Positions 39,133-53,180 of a stretch of DNA of 64,000 nucleotides are shown piece after piece (positions within the stretch are counted from its first letter, which is position 1; each line of letters opens with the position of its first letter). A program made the position numbers and the translations under genes. This DNA is from Apostichopus japonicus (lineage: Eukaryota > Echinodermata > Holothuroidea > Aspidochirotida > Stichopodidae). The DNA lies in contig NC_092581.1 in the NCBI RefSeq assembly GCF_037975245.1, positions 3,863,501 to 3,927,500 on the forward strand, given 5' to 3'. The notes beneath the pieces are model-generated. The model was given only the letters and a program-made list of their open reading frames with translations. It ran no database searches and had not been told where the DNA came from.

Positions 39133-42100
39133 TTGATGATGATGATGATGATGATGTTGATGATGGTGATGATGATGAATATGATGATGGAAATGATGAT
39201 GAAAATGATGATGGATATGATGATGATGGAAATGATGATGGAAATGATGATGGAAAGATGATGGATATGATGATGGTAATCCCGACGATGATGATGGTAA
39301 TGATTTTATGGTGGTGATAATGATGAAGATGATGATGATGATGATGATGATTATGGATTATAATAAATTTCACGTCGGGTGGCTTCCAGTTCAACATTTT
39401 AACTCAAATTTTGAATCTTTTCAATTTAGTAAGTCATTTCAGATGGAGCAATCCTATGGATTGCTCTTGGATGAAAAACCCACTTAACCATGACCCGGCC
39501 GGGAACCATGAACCTCCCGATTGCTAAGCCTCATTGCTTCAAATGCCACCGCCTTTATCCACTCGGCCAAAACACCGGCATAAGGGGAAGGGAACTGTAC
39601 TTTCGGTAAAAATCTGGAATATTATATGGTTTTATATTTGATTCAGAGAAGGCTAACGTTTGTAACGATGTGGGTTTCTGCGCTTACAAGTTTACAGTTT
39701 ATGGGAAGAGGTAAACAATATTCCTTAAAATATTGTATTTTTATATCGTCGTGACTTTAGACTCTGAATAAACATAATTGTTATTACTGTATCACATTTG
39801 GGATATATAGGAAAAAATGACATTCCAGGCTCTGTAATGCACTCAATCATGAAAGATTTATTTGACAATAGTCCATGATTTTCAAACAACAGTATTTAGA
39901 TTTGAGAAGCAGACATCGAGATGACTTTTTACTAGCAATGTTACTTCTGCTTCAGCCAATTAAAAACAAGGCTTCCTCTACATTCTGAAATGAAAAAATG
40001 CAGCCAATCTTTTTCAGACAAAAAAAGTTACAGCCTTAATAATGGTGTTCTTATCAGCAAACGCACCAGGTAAATTATCAACTAATCCGCCGTCATAGAG
40101 CAAATGTTTAGTTTGCGGATCTTGAATTGGCGGCACCAGAGATGGAATTGACATACTGGCTCTGACATAAAGCCACAATGGACCTGTGAATTAACAGGTA
40201 AAGAAGATTTAGTGTATTGTTATATTGAGAAGAACAATAAGAGGAACATGGCGATAATATGAACAAATGCGATAATGAGAACATTGAGATAATTTATACG
40301 ATAATGAGAACAATGCGATTATGAGAACAATGTGGTCGTGGTCGCATAGCTGGCTCTCCTTTAAGTCCTTAACTATCGAACTCCTGTTACATTCGAAAAG
40401 TCGAAAGGTTGAGTGGGTTACCATGTTACTTTTATAAAAAACAAGAAAATTTTTATATCGTCATCATTTGTAACGATGAATATGACTCCAAACATGGCAA
40501 TACGTTCAATACCTATCCGTGAATTAAATATATGCAATATTATCCTTGCATAAAAACACCAGGTATATTTAACCAATTAATTGCGATTACCCGGCTAAGC
40601 TACAGTGAATGATGATAGAGGTAATGCCACAGGAAGCACAGTGAGTAACGCTAGATAATAGGTATAATGCATAGCTTCTTGTGTATCAGTCAAGTCAGTG
40701 GATTCAATACGGTCACCTAAACAGTACGCTACTGTAGTGCATTTGGTCTTAATTTAGGCATGTAAACACCTGCAAAATTTTAGAATTACCTTTCGTATTC
40801 GTTTGTTTCTTGGAATCTGTTATATCTGTTGTTATATTAAAATATGGAATCCATAAATCTTCGATCTGTGTTCGCTCGCCAAATATCCCTTTCAATAATG
40901 TGTTGAAGTATTTCCCTAATTGAGGAAAGAGGAAAGTCGAGCAACTTAATATCAATCTAACACATCATGCATGCACCTGCTAGCGAACACAATACCACCA
41001 ACTCAACCCTTATGGTATACCGCACATGTGTAAGCATACAACTAACAATGACAGCTGGTAACAATAACAGTAATAACATCATCAGCACAAAAAGATATCA
41101 CAAGATCTTGACGTCATGGTCCATTTATTAACAATAACTGTCCTAAGAAATGAAGAGATAAACGATTTTCAATTATGAAATCGAAACTTGTATTCTTTTT
41201 TTTTCAGTTTTCAGTGAGTTTACAATCAATGTGGAAAATACATAGCCTATATACATATTGAATTTCCATTTGGTCTAGTGCAAAAACGCTTTTCTATGGA
41301 GTGTGGAACAGCCTAACAATATTCGATTAGGCACATTTGAAATACTATCTGTTTGTCAAGTTAAGAAGCTCTGAAGCTGCTAGAGTTCATCAATCCTAAT
41401 ACCAATATCTACTCGTGAACTTGCTGCTGCCACATATATCACCCTGCATGTGGAGGCACTTCATTAGTATAGGCTATCTTGGAGGCTTTCGCTCGTTTTA
41501 AATACCCCAAGACTGAATCTTTAGCTGAGGAAAGGATTCTACACGTTTGCATCGAAAATGGTTGACACGCTAGAATCACAAAATACGTTCTCAATGTTTT
41601 CCTACCTTATGTTCATTATATTAAAGAGTACCACTCGTAAGAGTTCACTGATTCCATACAAAGAAAAAAGCAGTTCAAACTATTTAAATGCCCCCACCTA
41701 AGCTAGTCTCAAGCTTCTTATCAACTTCAAACAGATCAAATTTGGCTCTATACAGCTATGAAGCTGAACCCTTATTACTTCTTCTTTACTGCAAACTTAA
41801 GAAAAAAAAGGAAAGCATAAATAGTGCCTACCAGTGGTAAAGGCGATATATGGGAAGGTAATATCCCCCCCATACAACCACCATGAAGTCATCCCTTTAA
41901 CAAACGTTTCCATATGTTTCTCCATTTCTCCAGGGTCAGTTGTCATACAATAAACGGCTCCAACAAATGCCCCCATACTTGTACCGCCAACCATGTCTAT
42001 TTCCACTTTCTTCTCCAGCAGACTCTCAATTAAGCCGACATGAGCAAAACCGCTACAGGGAAAGAACGAAGAGATTTGTCTGGTCTTTGTCTTCTTTCTT

Positions 42101-44812
42101 AAATATACAACTTGGTTGCATCATGGAGCTATAAACAGTTTAAAGCTCCATAGTTGCATTGACTATCAAGTGATAACCATATTCCAATTTCCTTTCCGCC
42201 CTTGCACATAACAAGGGATATGCTATTTATGGTGTTTCAGCTGGTCTCAAGTTTGTAAGCTGATTATTAGCAGCAGCTTCGGTAGCCAGTATGTCAATGT
42301 ATACTAACACTACATGACGTATAAACGAGAGAGGTTAAATACATTAAACTGGAACTAAAGTATCAGCTTCAAATAAAGTGAATATTGTTTGAGCAGTGAT
42401 TTGAAACTTAGATACCAGTTATATTGGCAACTCCCTTAAAACACAATGCTTAAACGAACTGTTGGTTCTTCTCAAATACACTGTCAATATGATAATAATA
42501 ATTTGTGATACTAGATGACTACATATGTATTACTTACCGTGCACCCCCTCCACCTAAGACAAGTCCGTACGATTGTCCAATGATGTACTTCACCAGTCTA
42601 CTGATGTCTGCCACGTCAGCCAAACCTTTGTCGGACACGTCCTTCTCCACAAACATATTCTCAGGGCATCGAATGTGGAGGTGGGTTAACTGTGTTTCGC
42701 CTTTAAGCCATTCTGCTGTTCCTTCAGGTTTCTTGTGTTTTCCATTGGAGTCAGGTTCATGCAGTAGTACCAGGATTTTATCAGCAGAGTTCTTTTGTCC
42801 CTTGAAGATTTCATCAATGTGCTTCCCTTTGTCGTCATTTTTAAAATTTCCGACTACAACTATTCGATCAGCCTGTACAGTAAATAAACATCTTTTGGAT
42901 ATATATACAGTCATAGTTTATGTTCCCTTTGACATTTTCTACAAATATATAAAGCGCTTCGTAGAATGTATTAGGCTAATATAGTAATCAGCGGCTGTGT
43001 ACTTTAACACTCCTATAGATGTGAATGCAATCATGATATCAAGAGGGAGCGGATACATTTGAATATGGAATAGAAACCATGCAAAGAACTGGTCAAAATA
43101 TTTAGCTGTACAAAGCCTTAAAGAATTCTGTCCTGTGAGGCCACTAGAAATCTGCTGCATAATCCATTCACTTGTGAGGATTTTTTTTTAAATTCCGTTC
43201 CTCAATTCCGAACTCACCCATGAGCACCAATATGTACAATGCAACATTCAAACGCTTCCGAGATTGAACAAACCTGTTCAATTTATTTCTTAAAAGCTGA
43301 CATTGCTTTACATGTTGACTTCTGAAATACTGATATTAAGACGAAACTTGTTACTTTTAATATGGAAAGACTTATGTTAAACTGTAACATGTTGATACTT
43401 TACTGATATCTTTTATTCACATTGTAAACCATGTGACGATGCGCTGTATACAGTTAAATTGTGGCCTAATTTTCACATTTCAGTGCAGCTGTTATTTTGC
43501 ACCAAATAACGTTAATTATAGCAAACTAGTCTACATTTTATTTTATTATAGGATTAATATTTGTAAAGTAGTGCACAGTTCTAAATATGTGCGTCGTTTA
43601 AGTAGTCTCGGCTTTCTTTTCGATATTTTTGGAAATTAGTACATCCTAAGAGTAGCTTATTTATTAAACAAAATTAAACCGTACCCACAGTAATGGCTGA
43701 AGTCGGTTTCCATATGGATTGATCAATCCAATGTTTGGTTAAAATACGCCTGATCTCGATATGAAGCATGGTATGTTAGGTTCTCACTTAGAATTACCTG
43801 ATCGAGAACCAGTTTGAGCCATCCATCTTTATCGTTCTTTGAATAGTTGACCAAGTAAACGTTAATTCTGTTGTTACCCTCGCTTCGAATCATGAAGTTC
43901 TGCTGTTGCTCTTTATCAAATTCTTTACTGTACGGATTAAATATAATGTATTATTAATGATATGTAATATATGCAATATGCCGTCGACCTTCACTCCTTT
44001 AACCACATGTAAGTCTCTTTGAGCAATGGAGGAACTTCCACCCAGAAGTCGTGTTACAATTGTTAGTGGTGCACCCCACGCTGCAATATAGTTATTTTAA
44101 TATGTTAATCTCATGTTTAACATCTGAACCATGGCATGTGATATTTCTAAACACCTAGAGTTTTCTTTAAAGAGCTGACATATCACCCGTCACTTATTCC
44201 TCGATGCTACCGTTTTGAGGGTGTTCTCTCACTATGGGATCATTCATTAGTGAAGACCCCAAGAATGAATTTACTTTTAACATATTTATGCTTTACCCAT
44301 GTCCAGGATCCTCTGGGATTATCCATTGAATTCCTGCATATAAAACGAAAGACCATATTAATACGCTGCATTTTATACAAAACCTATAACGAAATGTATA
44401 AGAAACAGTGAAAAGATTACAAACAATCCAATACTGTATCCTCATTCTTTTAAGATAATCAAACATAAGTAACATAATAATTTCACAATTATTCTAATTT
44501 TGACGAATTTCATAAATCGAATACAAAAAATGAAAGAACATAGGTTCTAACATATTTCAGTCATGCGCTATCCTCCGTTTGATTGACAAATTGTTTCCAA
44601 CAGCAAAGATAACGAGTACCTTTCATACATGTTATTTAAAAAGTGTATAACATTACCATTCTTTTTTGACAATTGGCTAACTTCCTTTGCAAGACTTTTG
44701 AGAGGAACATCGTCAGACAGACCAACGAATGCTACTGTTGAAATTTTAGTCCTAGGAACTTCAGTTTCTAAAAATTTCAAACACAAATATATAAATTAAT
44801 ATGCCGTTATAC

Positions 44813-44867
<55 letters not shown>

Positions 44868-47800
44868 GATAGATAGATAGATATATAGATATATATATAT
44901 CCTGTATAAATGAATTACATGTTATAATGTCTCTTTTATCGCAGTGGATTTCAAATAAAAATTACCTGAGTCCATATTTTCTAAACAGTTGATCAAATAA
45001 ACGAAATTCAAGATGCAGAACGGTCATCTAAGTACAAATAAACTCAACTCCAATTTGCAAGTGGTCTTACTTCATTTAAGTTTTTAAAATTTTTTTTTTT
45101 TTACCAGATCATGTCTAAAAAAAAGTGTATCCAAGTCTCGAAAGAAATAGGGAAGAGTAGGAAGAACTTTCCCTAAAGCAAATTAACAAGCTGGTGGAAT
45201 TGCATTAGTTTTAATGATTCAAAAGTAATACTGAATTTAAAAAAATAATACGATCGGTGTTTAGAGGACCAAATATTTAAAAGAGGTTTGATACGTAAAA
45301 GCTTTGATGAATAATTGAGTTCAAAGGGTAATCGTGCAATTGGGCGAAAAAACACCAAGATATGTAACAGGAATATTGCTAATAGAAAAATCAATATTGT
45401 GGAAGTGATCAGGTGGGTTATACTGTAAGGGGCATTTTGATATATATTTATCTAGGTTCACTCAAAAGCATGAGGCTTGGGAAAAATGTCTGATTAATGT
45501 TGATTAACCTATAATTTACCTTCAGAGAGACTGGTTTGCAATCTTTCAGTTAATTTTTGCATCAGGCCTTCAGGATTCTTCTTCATCAAAGAGACGCAAG
45601 TTTTTGTTGGAATACGGAGCAGTTGTGTGTTCCTAAACAGCGACCACGAAAGAAATCCCATTCGATTAAGTCAGAAGTAGTACGTTAATAAAAACAATTG
45701 GTAAAAATAACGTAAAGGTCACTTAATAAAATGTTACCAGTTATTAGGCTAGGATAAATCAGAGTACATATGTTTAGGAGACAGGTAAGTTAAGACTGGT
45801 GTAAATTGTCGTTTTAATGCAAAAATAACGTTAAGAGTTAATCTTATTCGTGAATCGGTGGTATCCTCACGTTTTATCGCATGCAATTATACAAACTTTG
45901 TGGTACTGATTTATTATATTATAGCACACCGGATGCATCAGCACGTCTCACTCTCTCTCTCCCCTTCTCTGATTGAAACAACAGCGTTCTTGTGCTGATC
46001 TATTCCGTGCTACATTACAACATGAGGTCAATGGCTAAGGTTGGGGTTGAGGGCTCCTCTGGAAAGCAGTGCTTCTGCACTGAGCAGGACCACCCTCATT
46101 GAAGATGAAAATAACAAAAATAAAATTAAAAATTAAAAAAAATGGCGGACTAAGGTGACATACTCCATGTAGTGTTGTATCAATCGGCCCAAGTTTTCTC
46201 CCTCAAAATTAGTGCCAAAAAGCCACACGAGAACATCTCTCTTTATATGTTATCAAACAAAATATGTTGCTTGGATGTCAGATTACACAAATGGAAGTAA
46301 ATGTGGTGCAAAAATTGGGTAAATCCTTTAGGCCTCCCATGATTAGCGTACCGGAAAAGTTTTCACTACCTAGTAAAGAAGTTGGTGTAGAAGTAACGAG
46401 CACGTCAGTCTCTCAAAGCAAAAAATCTTCAAATGCAATGAATGGCCAGAGTGTCAGCTATCCAGTGATGGGTAGGGTTTAGCTATTGAGAACTTCTACA
46501 AGAACTTAGAGACCACATTACTTTAAAGATTTAGTGTGTAAGTCAATGGGGCAGTTATATGGAGTTTGCTACCTTAACTTGCTATGGCTGTGCTAGTCAG
46601 ACGACGATAGCAGATTTCGCGACCAAGAGGAAATCGCACCTTGGACACATCGAAGCCCAGGTAAGCCCATCGGCTCATACCTTACTCATAGGATATTTTT
46701 ATTCCAGATGAGTTTACCTGACACATATTTACACAACCATGGCTATGCCTTAGAAATGCCCAATGCTGTCTCCCTCTCTGGCTTTCTGAAAGCAGTTATA
46801 TGTGAAATACCGATAGACCCCTCTCTTTCCTGCTAGCAGCTCTACCAAAACAATATGCAGTCATCCTACTTCACGGGGTGAAGAATTTTGGTATTTACAT
46901 AGGAGCTTGTGTTATGAATCACAATGACTCAACTTCTATCTTCTTAGCTTCATTGTTCCATAGTTAAGATATAAAATATTACCTAAACAATACATAGTAC
47001 CTAACATAGTACCTAAACAATACATAGTACCTAACATAGTACCTAAACAATACATAGTACCTAACATAGTACCTAAACAATACATAGTACCTAACATAGT
47101 ACCTAAACAAACTGTGAAGAATAACGGCGCCCTAGTAGAACATAGCTTACCTTACTGCTGCATAGTATGATGGTTCATTGTCCTTACTGTAAAAAATATC
47201 ATCCACTCCAACCAAAGTACCACGACCGAAATCTGTTTCTAAGCAACTGATGTTGGTCCTTTAAGACAAATGCATTGAAGGAGGAATAAAATTTTTGGCT
47301 AAATTAAACGGATTTTCTACCGATTTTCGTACATGTAATGTACTGTATGTAATTTACTGAAATGATGATTCTGTTGAGAGAGCTTATGACAGACTTGTAG
47401 CCAAATATGTGTTAGTATAGCTTACAAAAGTAATTAATTGGTAACACGTGAGTTTGCCTGGTGTAGGTCTCAATATAATGAACCTGCCGTGTGTCTTACT
47501 ACCTCTGGTGGGTGTGACTAATGTTCACCAAATGAACTAGATCATCTTAAAAGGTAACCGACTGTTGGAACCAACATGTACGTAATAATCACTATCAAAG
47601 TCTTTATAGCAGGGCGGATCTATTACATTTCATTGGTGGGACTGGTCTGTCTGACATATTGTTTAGGCTATATCACTTTCACTCTGTGACGGTTTTGGGT
47701 ATCTAGAAGCCTATCTACCCGTTACATTATTACCAGAACTTTAAAGAGATGAAGATTGTGAAATACACATATTACGATATTCATTCTAATATCTAGGTCG

Positions 47801-50800
47801 GATGGCAAGTTTTCTACTTTTTTTGTAATACCAGAACGTTTTGTCCACCAAGTTGTATAAATGCTGCCACTTTAAGATTTTGTTACAAAGAGACATAATT
47901 CCCATCTTTTCCAAAGTTGTCGGGAAATTTACCGCAAGAGTTTGTAGCTCCATTTTCCACTTTGGTAACTTACACGTCCATTCTAGTTATCATTTTTGTG
48001 CATTATAATGTTCATTATTAGCGTATCTCCAAACGCAGGAGCGATGGCCTGTTTTGAATTATATTCATTTTGTTTCTAAGCTGGTGTAAATTGTTAAGTT
48101 AAGTTGGAAAAGTTGAGAACTCTGCCTTTCAATGACAAGCTATTGATATGACAGACATGGTGGTACACCTAGAAAGCAGTTACCTCATAACTGCTAACCT
48201 CCATGGACGCCCGACCTAAGATACTTTATTAAAAATCTTCAGTTTACAGAGAGTGTCGTAATAAATAATAACATTCTGCCTCTTGGGTACACCTACCTTC
48301 CATTCTGGTTATTTTCTGCTGCCATTTCTGGGTCCTCACATTTTTTGATCTTCCTTAGTCTACCCACAGTCACACTGAGAATGTCATCCACACTTCTGTC
48401 ATGACGAAGAAATGCAAACAAAACGTTTGAATAATGTGATTGAAGAAACGAATAACCAGAGGCATATATTGCTACTCTGTCAAAACGGAAACTATAGGCC
48501 TATATACCATCCATCTAAATTCTATTATTTATTGCCAATAACTTTCTCCTTCGTTCTTCAAGTATTTGCGATGTGTTGAATAACATTACGTTCAGGTATT
48601 ATTAGTAAGATTGACGATTGTAATCCTTATTGATTGATTGGTTGATCGATTGATTTATATGATTGATTGACTTCCCCTTGGCTTGACGGACAAACAGTAA
48701 ATCAGCATGTCACTAATTACTAAATAAAAAATAAAAAATTATTTATCTCTTAAATGTGCAAATTATGCTAAATGTTTGAAGCACCCGGTACGCACCTCTC
48801 ATAATTTTTCGGTTAGAATGAGCATTACGTAGTTTGATAATCATCAGTGACAGCAAACTGATAAAAAACTATTCTCTTAATTGTGCAATTTGTATCTGGC
48901 CAGAGAAAGAGGACATCTAGCATTGTGATTATTTTCTATAAGAATCAGTAACGCATTTTACCAATGTTTGAGCCAATAAAGTCTTAGAGCGTAGTAAAAA
49001 ATAAATAATAAAGAATAAGTTGGGGGAAAACAACCATCGACTGATTCCAGACAGTGGCCGCAATGCATTGGTGGGGGGGGGGGGGGGGATGATGAAATAA
49101 AAGTGAAAAAAATCTTAACCACGTATGATCATTAAAATCATTTCCATATACAATGTTGTTTGATGTGTAGCTATGGTAATGTACGTATAGACCGGTGCGA
49201 CATTGTAAAATGTACCCTTGGGGATTTTTTTCGGAGTTAGGCCTATTCTAACCTAATGCAGAATTCCACGTATATATTGGAATAAAATGTTTCCTGTTTG
49301 TTGCGAATAAAATTCATGCTATCACTAGTTATTGTTAACTTATTGTTCTTTCAAAAGAACTAACGAAAATGCCAAATAGTCATTTCGTTACATTTCATCT
49401 GCATTAAGCAACCACACTCTATCCTTTTCAAATCACTCATCCTATAGGCTGCCGTTTCTCTGGTCATCTCTGTATTATTCTGGGTATAGGGTGGGTTATT
49501 TTAAACTATTATGGAATCTCCCGCGGAGGGTTGGCACTAGTTTACTACTAATTTATTGTGCACACACCCCTACCCTCTGCAGGATAGAATACCCAATGGG
49601 AGCTACTACATTGAACATAAACATACCGTTTAACTTTCTCTCCAGAGGCGATGTTTTCAATAGTAACGGCGAAATCAAACATACGAATAGATGGTGATAT
49701 TTGACGAAGCATGTAATCACATATCCGAAGCAGAAATTCAAATTTTTCACGTATGCATCTGCAAAAATAAACAAATAAATATTTTATCATGTGACCAATG
49801 TTTGGTTTCTAAGAACAGTACAAGCTGAAACTCTCTGAGTTGCTAAATACTGATATAGGATTGAAAGATAACTGCCATAGCTTCCATGACTGGTAACCCT
49901 GAGCTAAATCAACTTTACGAGAAGGCAAGGCTTGACGTGTTAAGCAGTTGATAAACAGTTGGCAATAAAAAATATGTGGCCAAGGAAGACAGACTTCAAA
50001 ACCTCTCTGCATGTATGTTCTGCACATTGAGACAAATGTTTATATTCAGCTATTATTTGAAAGCACTCAACTTTTTATTTTGTGCATTTTTTCTAATTTT
50101 GGCAAATTTCATAAATCAAATGAAAACAACTTATGAGAAAAACAGTTAAGTAGATTCTAACATAATAAAGAATTTGAATATCATAATTAATGCGCTGACA
50201 CCCTCTTGAGCATAGGCGTAGGAGCCAAATTTGCTTCTTTTTTTTTGGGGGGGGGGGAGGGGCTGTAATGCCTTGCCCGAAAAATATAAGCAAAATGCTT
50301 CGACCTGTTAATGTACATATCATATAGGCATGCTGTTATTACATCGCATGCCATCGTGTACCGTACGGTCCGTGAAAGTTGCGCAGTTTTTCGCGGGATG
50401 CTAATGTAAACAACGAAATGTCTTATGTAGATGGAGAAACAGCATGGAGGGCCAATTATGTATGTCAAAACTCTCTTTTACATAAGTAATGGCGAATTAG
50501 TTGGGCAAGCTTAGAACTTAATTTTAATTACCAAGGAGATTTTTTATAAAACTATTGATTTCCTTTAGCTACATCAATGCAATTTATTTTTCTTTCAGCA
50601 GGTGCCCGAAAAATTCTCAGCATACTGCCCGAATTTCACAGAAATATTTGGTTGGGGGCTGCATGCCCCAGCCCCCCCTCCCCGGCCTCCTACGTCTATG
50701 CTCTTGAGGTTCCAACAGCAAGTACCTTTCATACAGGGTGTAGTTCTACTGATTAATACTCAAAATTACAGAGTTATGAACTTGTACCAAATCCAAACTA

Positions 50801-53053
50801 TTTGCCATCAATATATCCAAACTACGTCGATTTTACCAGGAATTCAAAGCTGAACTTACAATATGTCCTTGTTTGTGGCGCCAGCATATGCAGCGTGATT
50901 CTTGAAGCTATATGAAACCTGATTGCTGTATTAAGAACATTCTTAAAACAGATTATTTCACCTTTTTCATAAAGTTCTGTAAAGATTCAGAATACTAAAC
51001 CAACGTTAATTGAGATCATCCACAGACATTCACCGAGCGTCATTTGGTACTGCTAGATATATTCATCAATTCTGTATATTAACTAAATTGTCTTGTAGAT
51101 TCATATGTTAGGCTACTAGTACGCTCGCTTGTTCACAGAGAGAAAAGAAAGTTCGCCGCCAATGATTAACACCATGCTGTTTGGTCAATTATTTCATATA
51201 TATGAATTTGTCTATAGATATGCTCAATTAATTAATGCGCACTCACTGGTTAAAACTCTCAGGTGTTAATATCGCTACTGTGCATCCTTCATCAGCAGCC
51301 TGGATTCCATAACCTTGTGGCTCGCCTGTAATAACGGAGTAAACTCCAAGAATCGGTGGAGGCTTGTCACGTTTTATTTTAACGTTACTATTTCCTGTAG
51401 AGATTATCTTCAATCCACCATCCATAGGAAAGACGATGCAATTTGCCTGAAATGACATGAACCAAATATCTTACTTTCTTAACAGTAAAATACGCACTTT
51501 TCTTCTAATTTTGTGTGAGTGTGCGTGTGGATGCAGTTGTCGTGTATTCTGACTGAGAACTTGAGAACAAAGGAATTCCTAGTCCTTCAAAGAATCACCA
51601 AGTCCTCAGAAAAAATTATATTTCGCTTCCCGGCCCGTTTGGCTCGTACTTGTACAGGTAGCCATGGTTATACACTCATAGTCGAAACCTTGTTCTCGTA
51701 ATGGTACTTATAATCCTACTGGGGACCTTGTATACCTGTACCAGTATTCGCATATATTAATCACTGCTTTTGATCACCTATTTGCTTTGATAATGATAAT
51801 CCAGTAGTGTTTATTGTCAACTCTTCAAGTAATCATGAATGCATGTGTTACATGTAGTTCGTCATCGTGTAAAAAAAGCTGACATATCTTTCCAAATAAG
51901 TTACCAAACTTATCCTGTTATGAGATGTATTGATGATAGCCAATACCTCGCAATCTCTTATATTGTGAACGGTTTACAAAAGAATCACTTCATCGAGAAA
52001 ACCTTAGTTAGAAAGAAAGTCCCACTACCTACATATTAGTATGTTGATGCAATAGGCGGATGTTTTTCGAGACTTCATATTATTTTGACAGAAAGGGATT
52101 GGAATTTCGTTATCAGAAATTGTGTCCCCTCAGTATGGTAAATTTGTCATCACTATGACAGAAACATGTCAACTATACAATGAGTGGTCAAGTGTGTTCT
52201 TGAAAGCCACCGTATGAACCCTGGAGTACATATTCCTCTATTAGGCTGACCTGGTTCGCCTTACATTACCTCGCAAGGTCATAATCGTGCCTGTATATGT
52301 GTCGTGTTTCGGTCAAACAAAGCAGTTATGTTTGAAGGCCTTCAAGTCTTTCATCGTGAAGAAAACAGAAAACTAATCTATGCAGGTTTAGACATAGGTA
52401 ACATTTTAAAACTTGCCCGATAAAACCCAATGGAATTGAACTATGTTCGAAATACCTCATTGTCTGGTTTGCTGATTTGGCAATTCATAGGGAAGTGGTA
52501 AACCTCAAGGTGCTTCATCAGTAATTCCTTGTAATCGTCCCCCTTTGGCAAAAGAATAAGAAACAAGTATCAAACAGTAAAGATACATAACACATTGGCC
52601 ATTGTTTGCTTTTGAATTGAAAGTCCAGTGATGAATCAGTCCTACCTAGGACTTGATCAAACAATTGTCTATATATACTAAAGATCAATGCAATTTATAG
52701 AAACACCTTTCTTTAGATACATTTTTAGATAAGCCTATGTTAGATAGGCCTATGTCTACATATGGGGGTGTATATGGAGATTTATTTATATGACAATGTG
52801 AAATTAGTGATTTTTTGATCTATTGTATTATAAAACAAAGTGTGTTGAATGAAGGTTTACATTACGTAGACGTATTATTCGCCTTTGCTCAGAGAAATCA
52901 CAAAGCTAAGTTAAAATAAATGTAATCTGACATCCTCCGCTACTCTAGTCAAAAGCTTCCCGGAACTCTATAAAATTTTTCTCAACACAATTCAGTGTTT
53001 TTGGGTGTCTCACTTTGACTGCGCGGCGTTTCTTTTGCATCGAGATCATGGAT

Positions 53054-53101
<48 letters not shown>

Positions 53102-53134
53102 ATACTCTGGATATTCCAACTCATTACGATTTTC

Positions 53135-53180
<46 letters not shown>

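Noticed and set aside
38987-39397. Ser/His-rich and poly-Met open frames
   Set aside because: Produced by the (ATG)n microsatellite.
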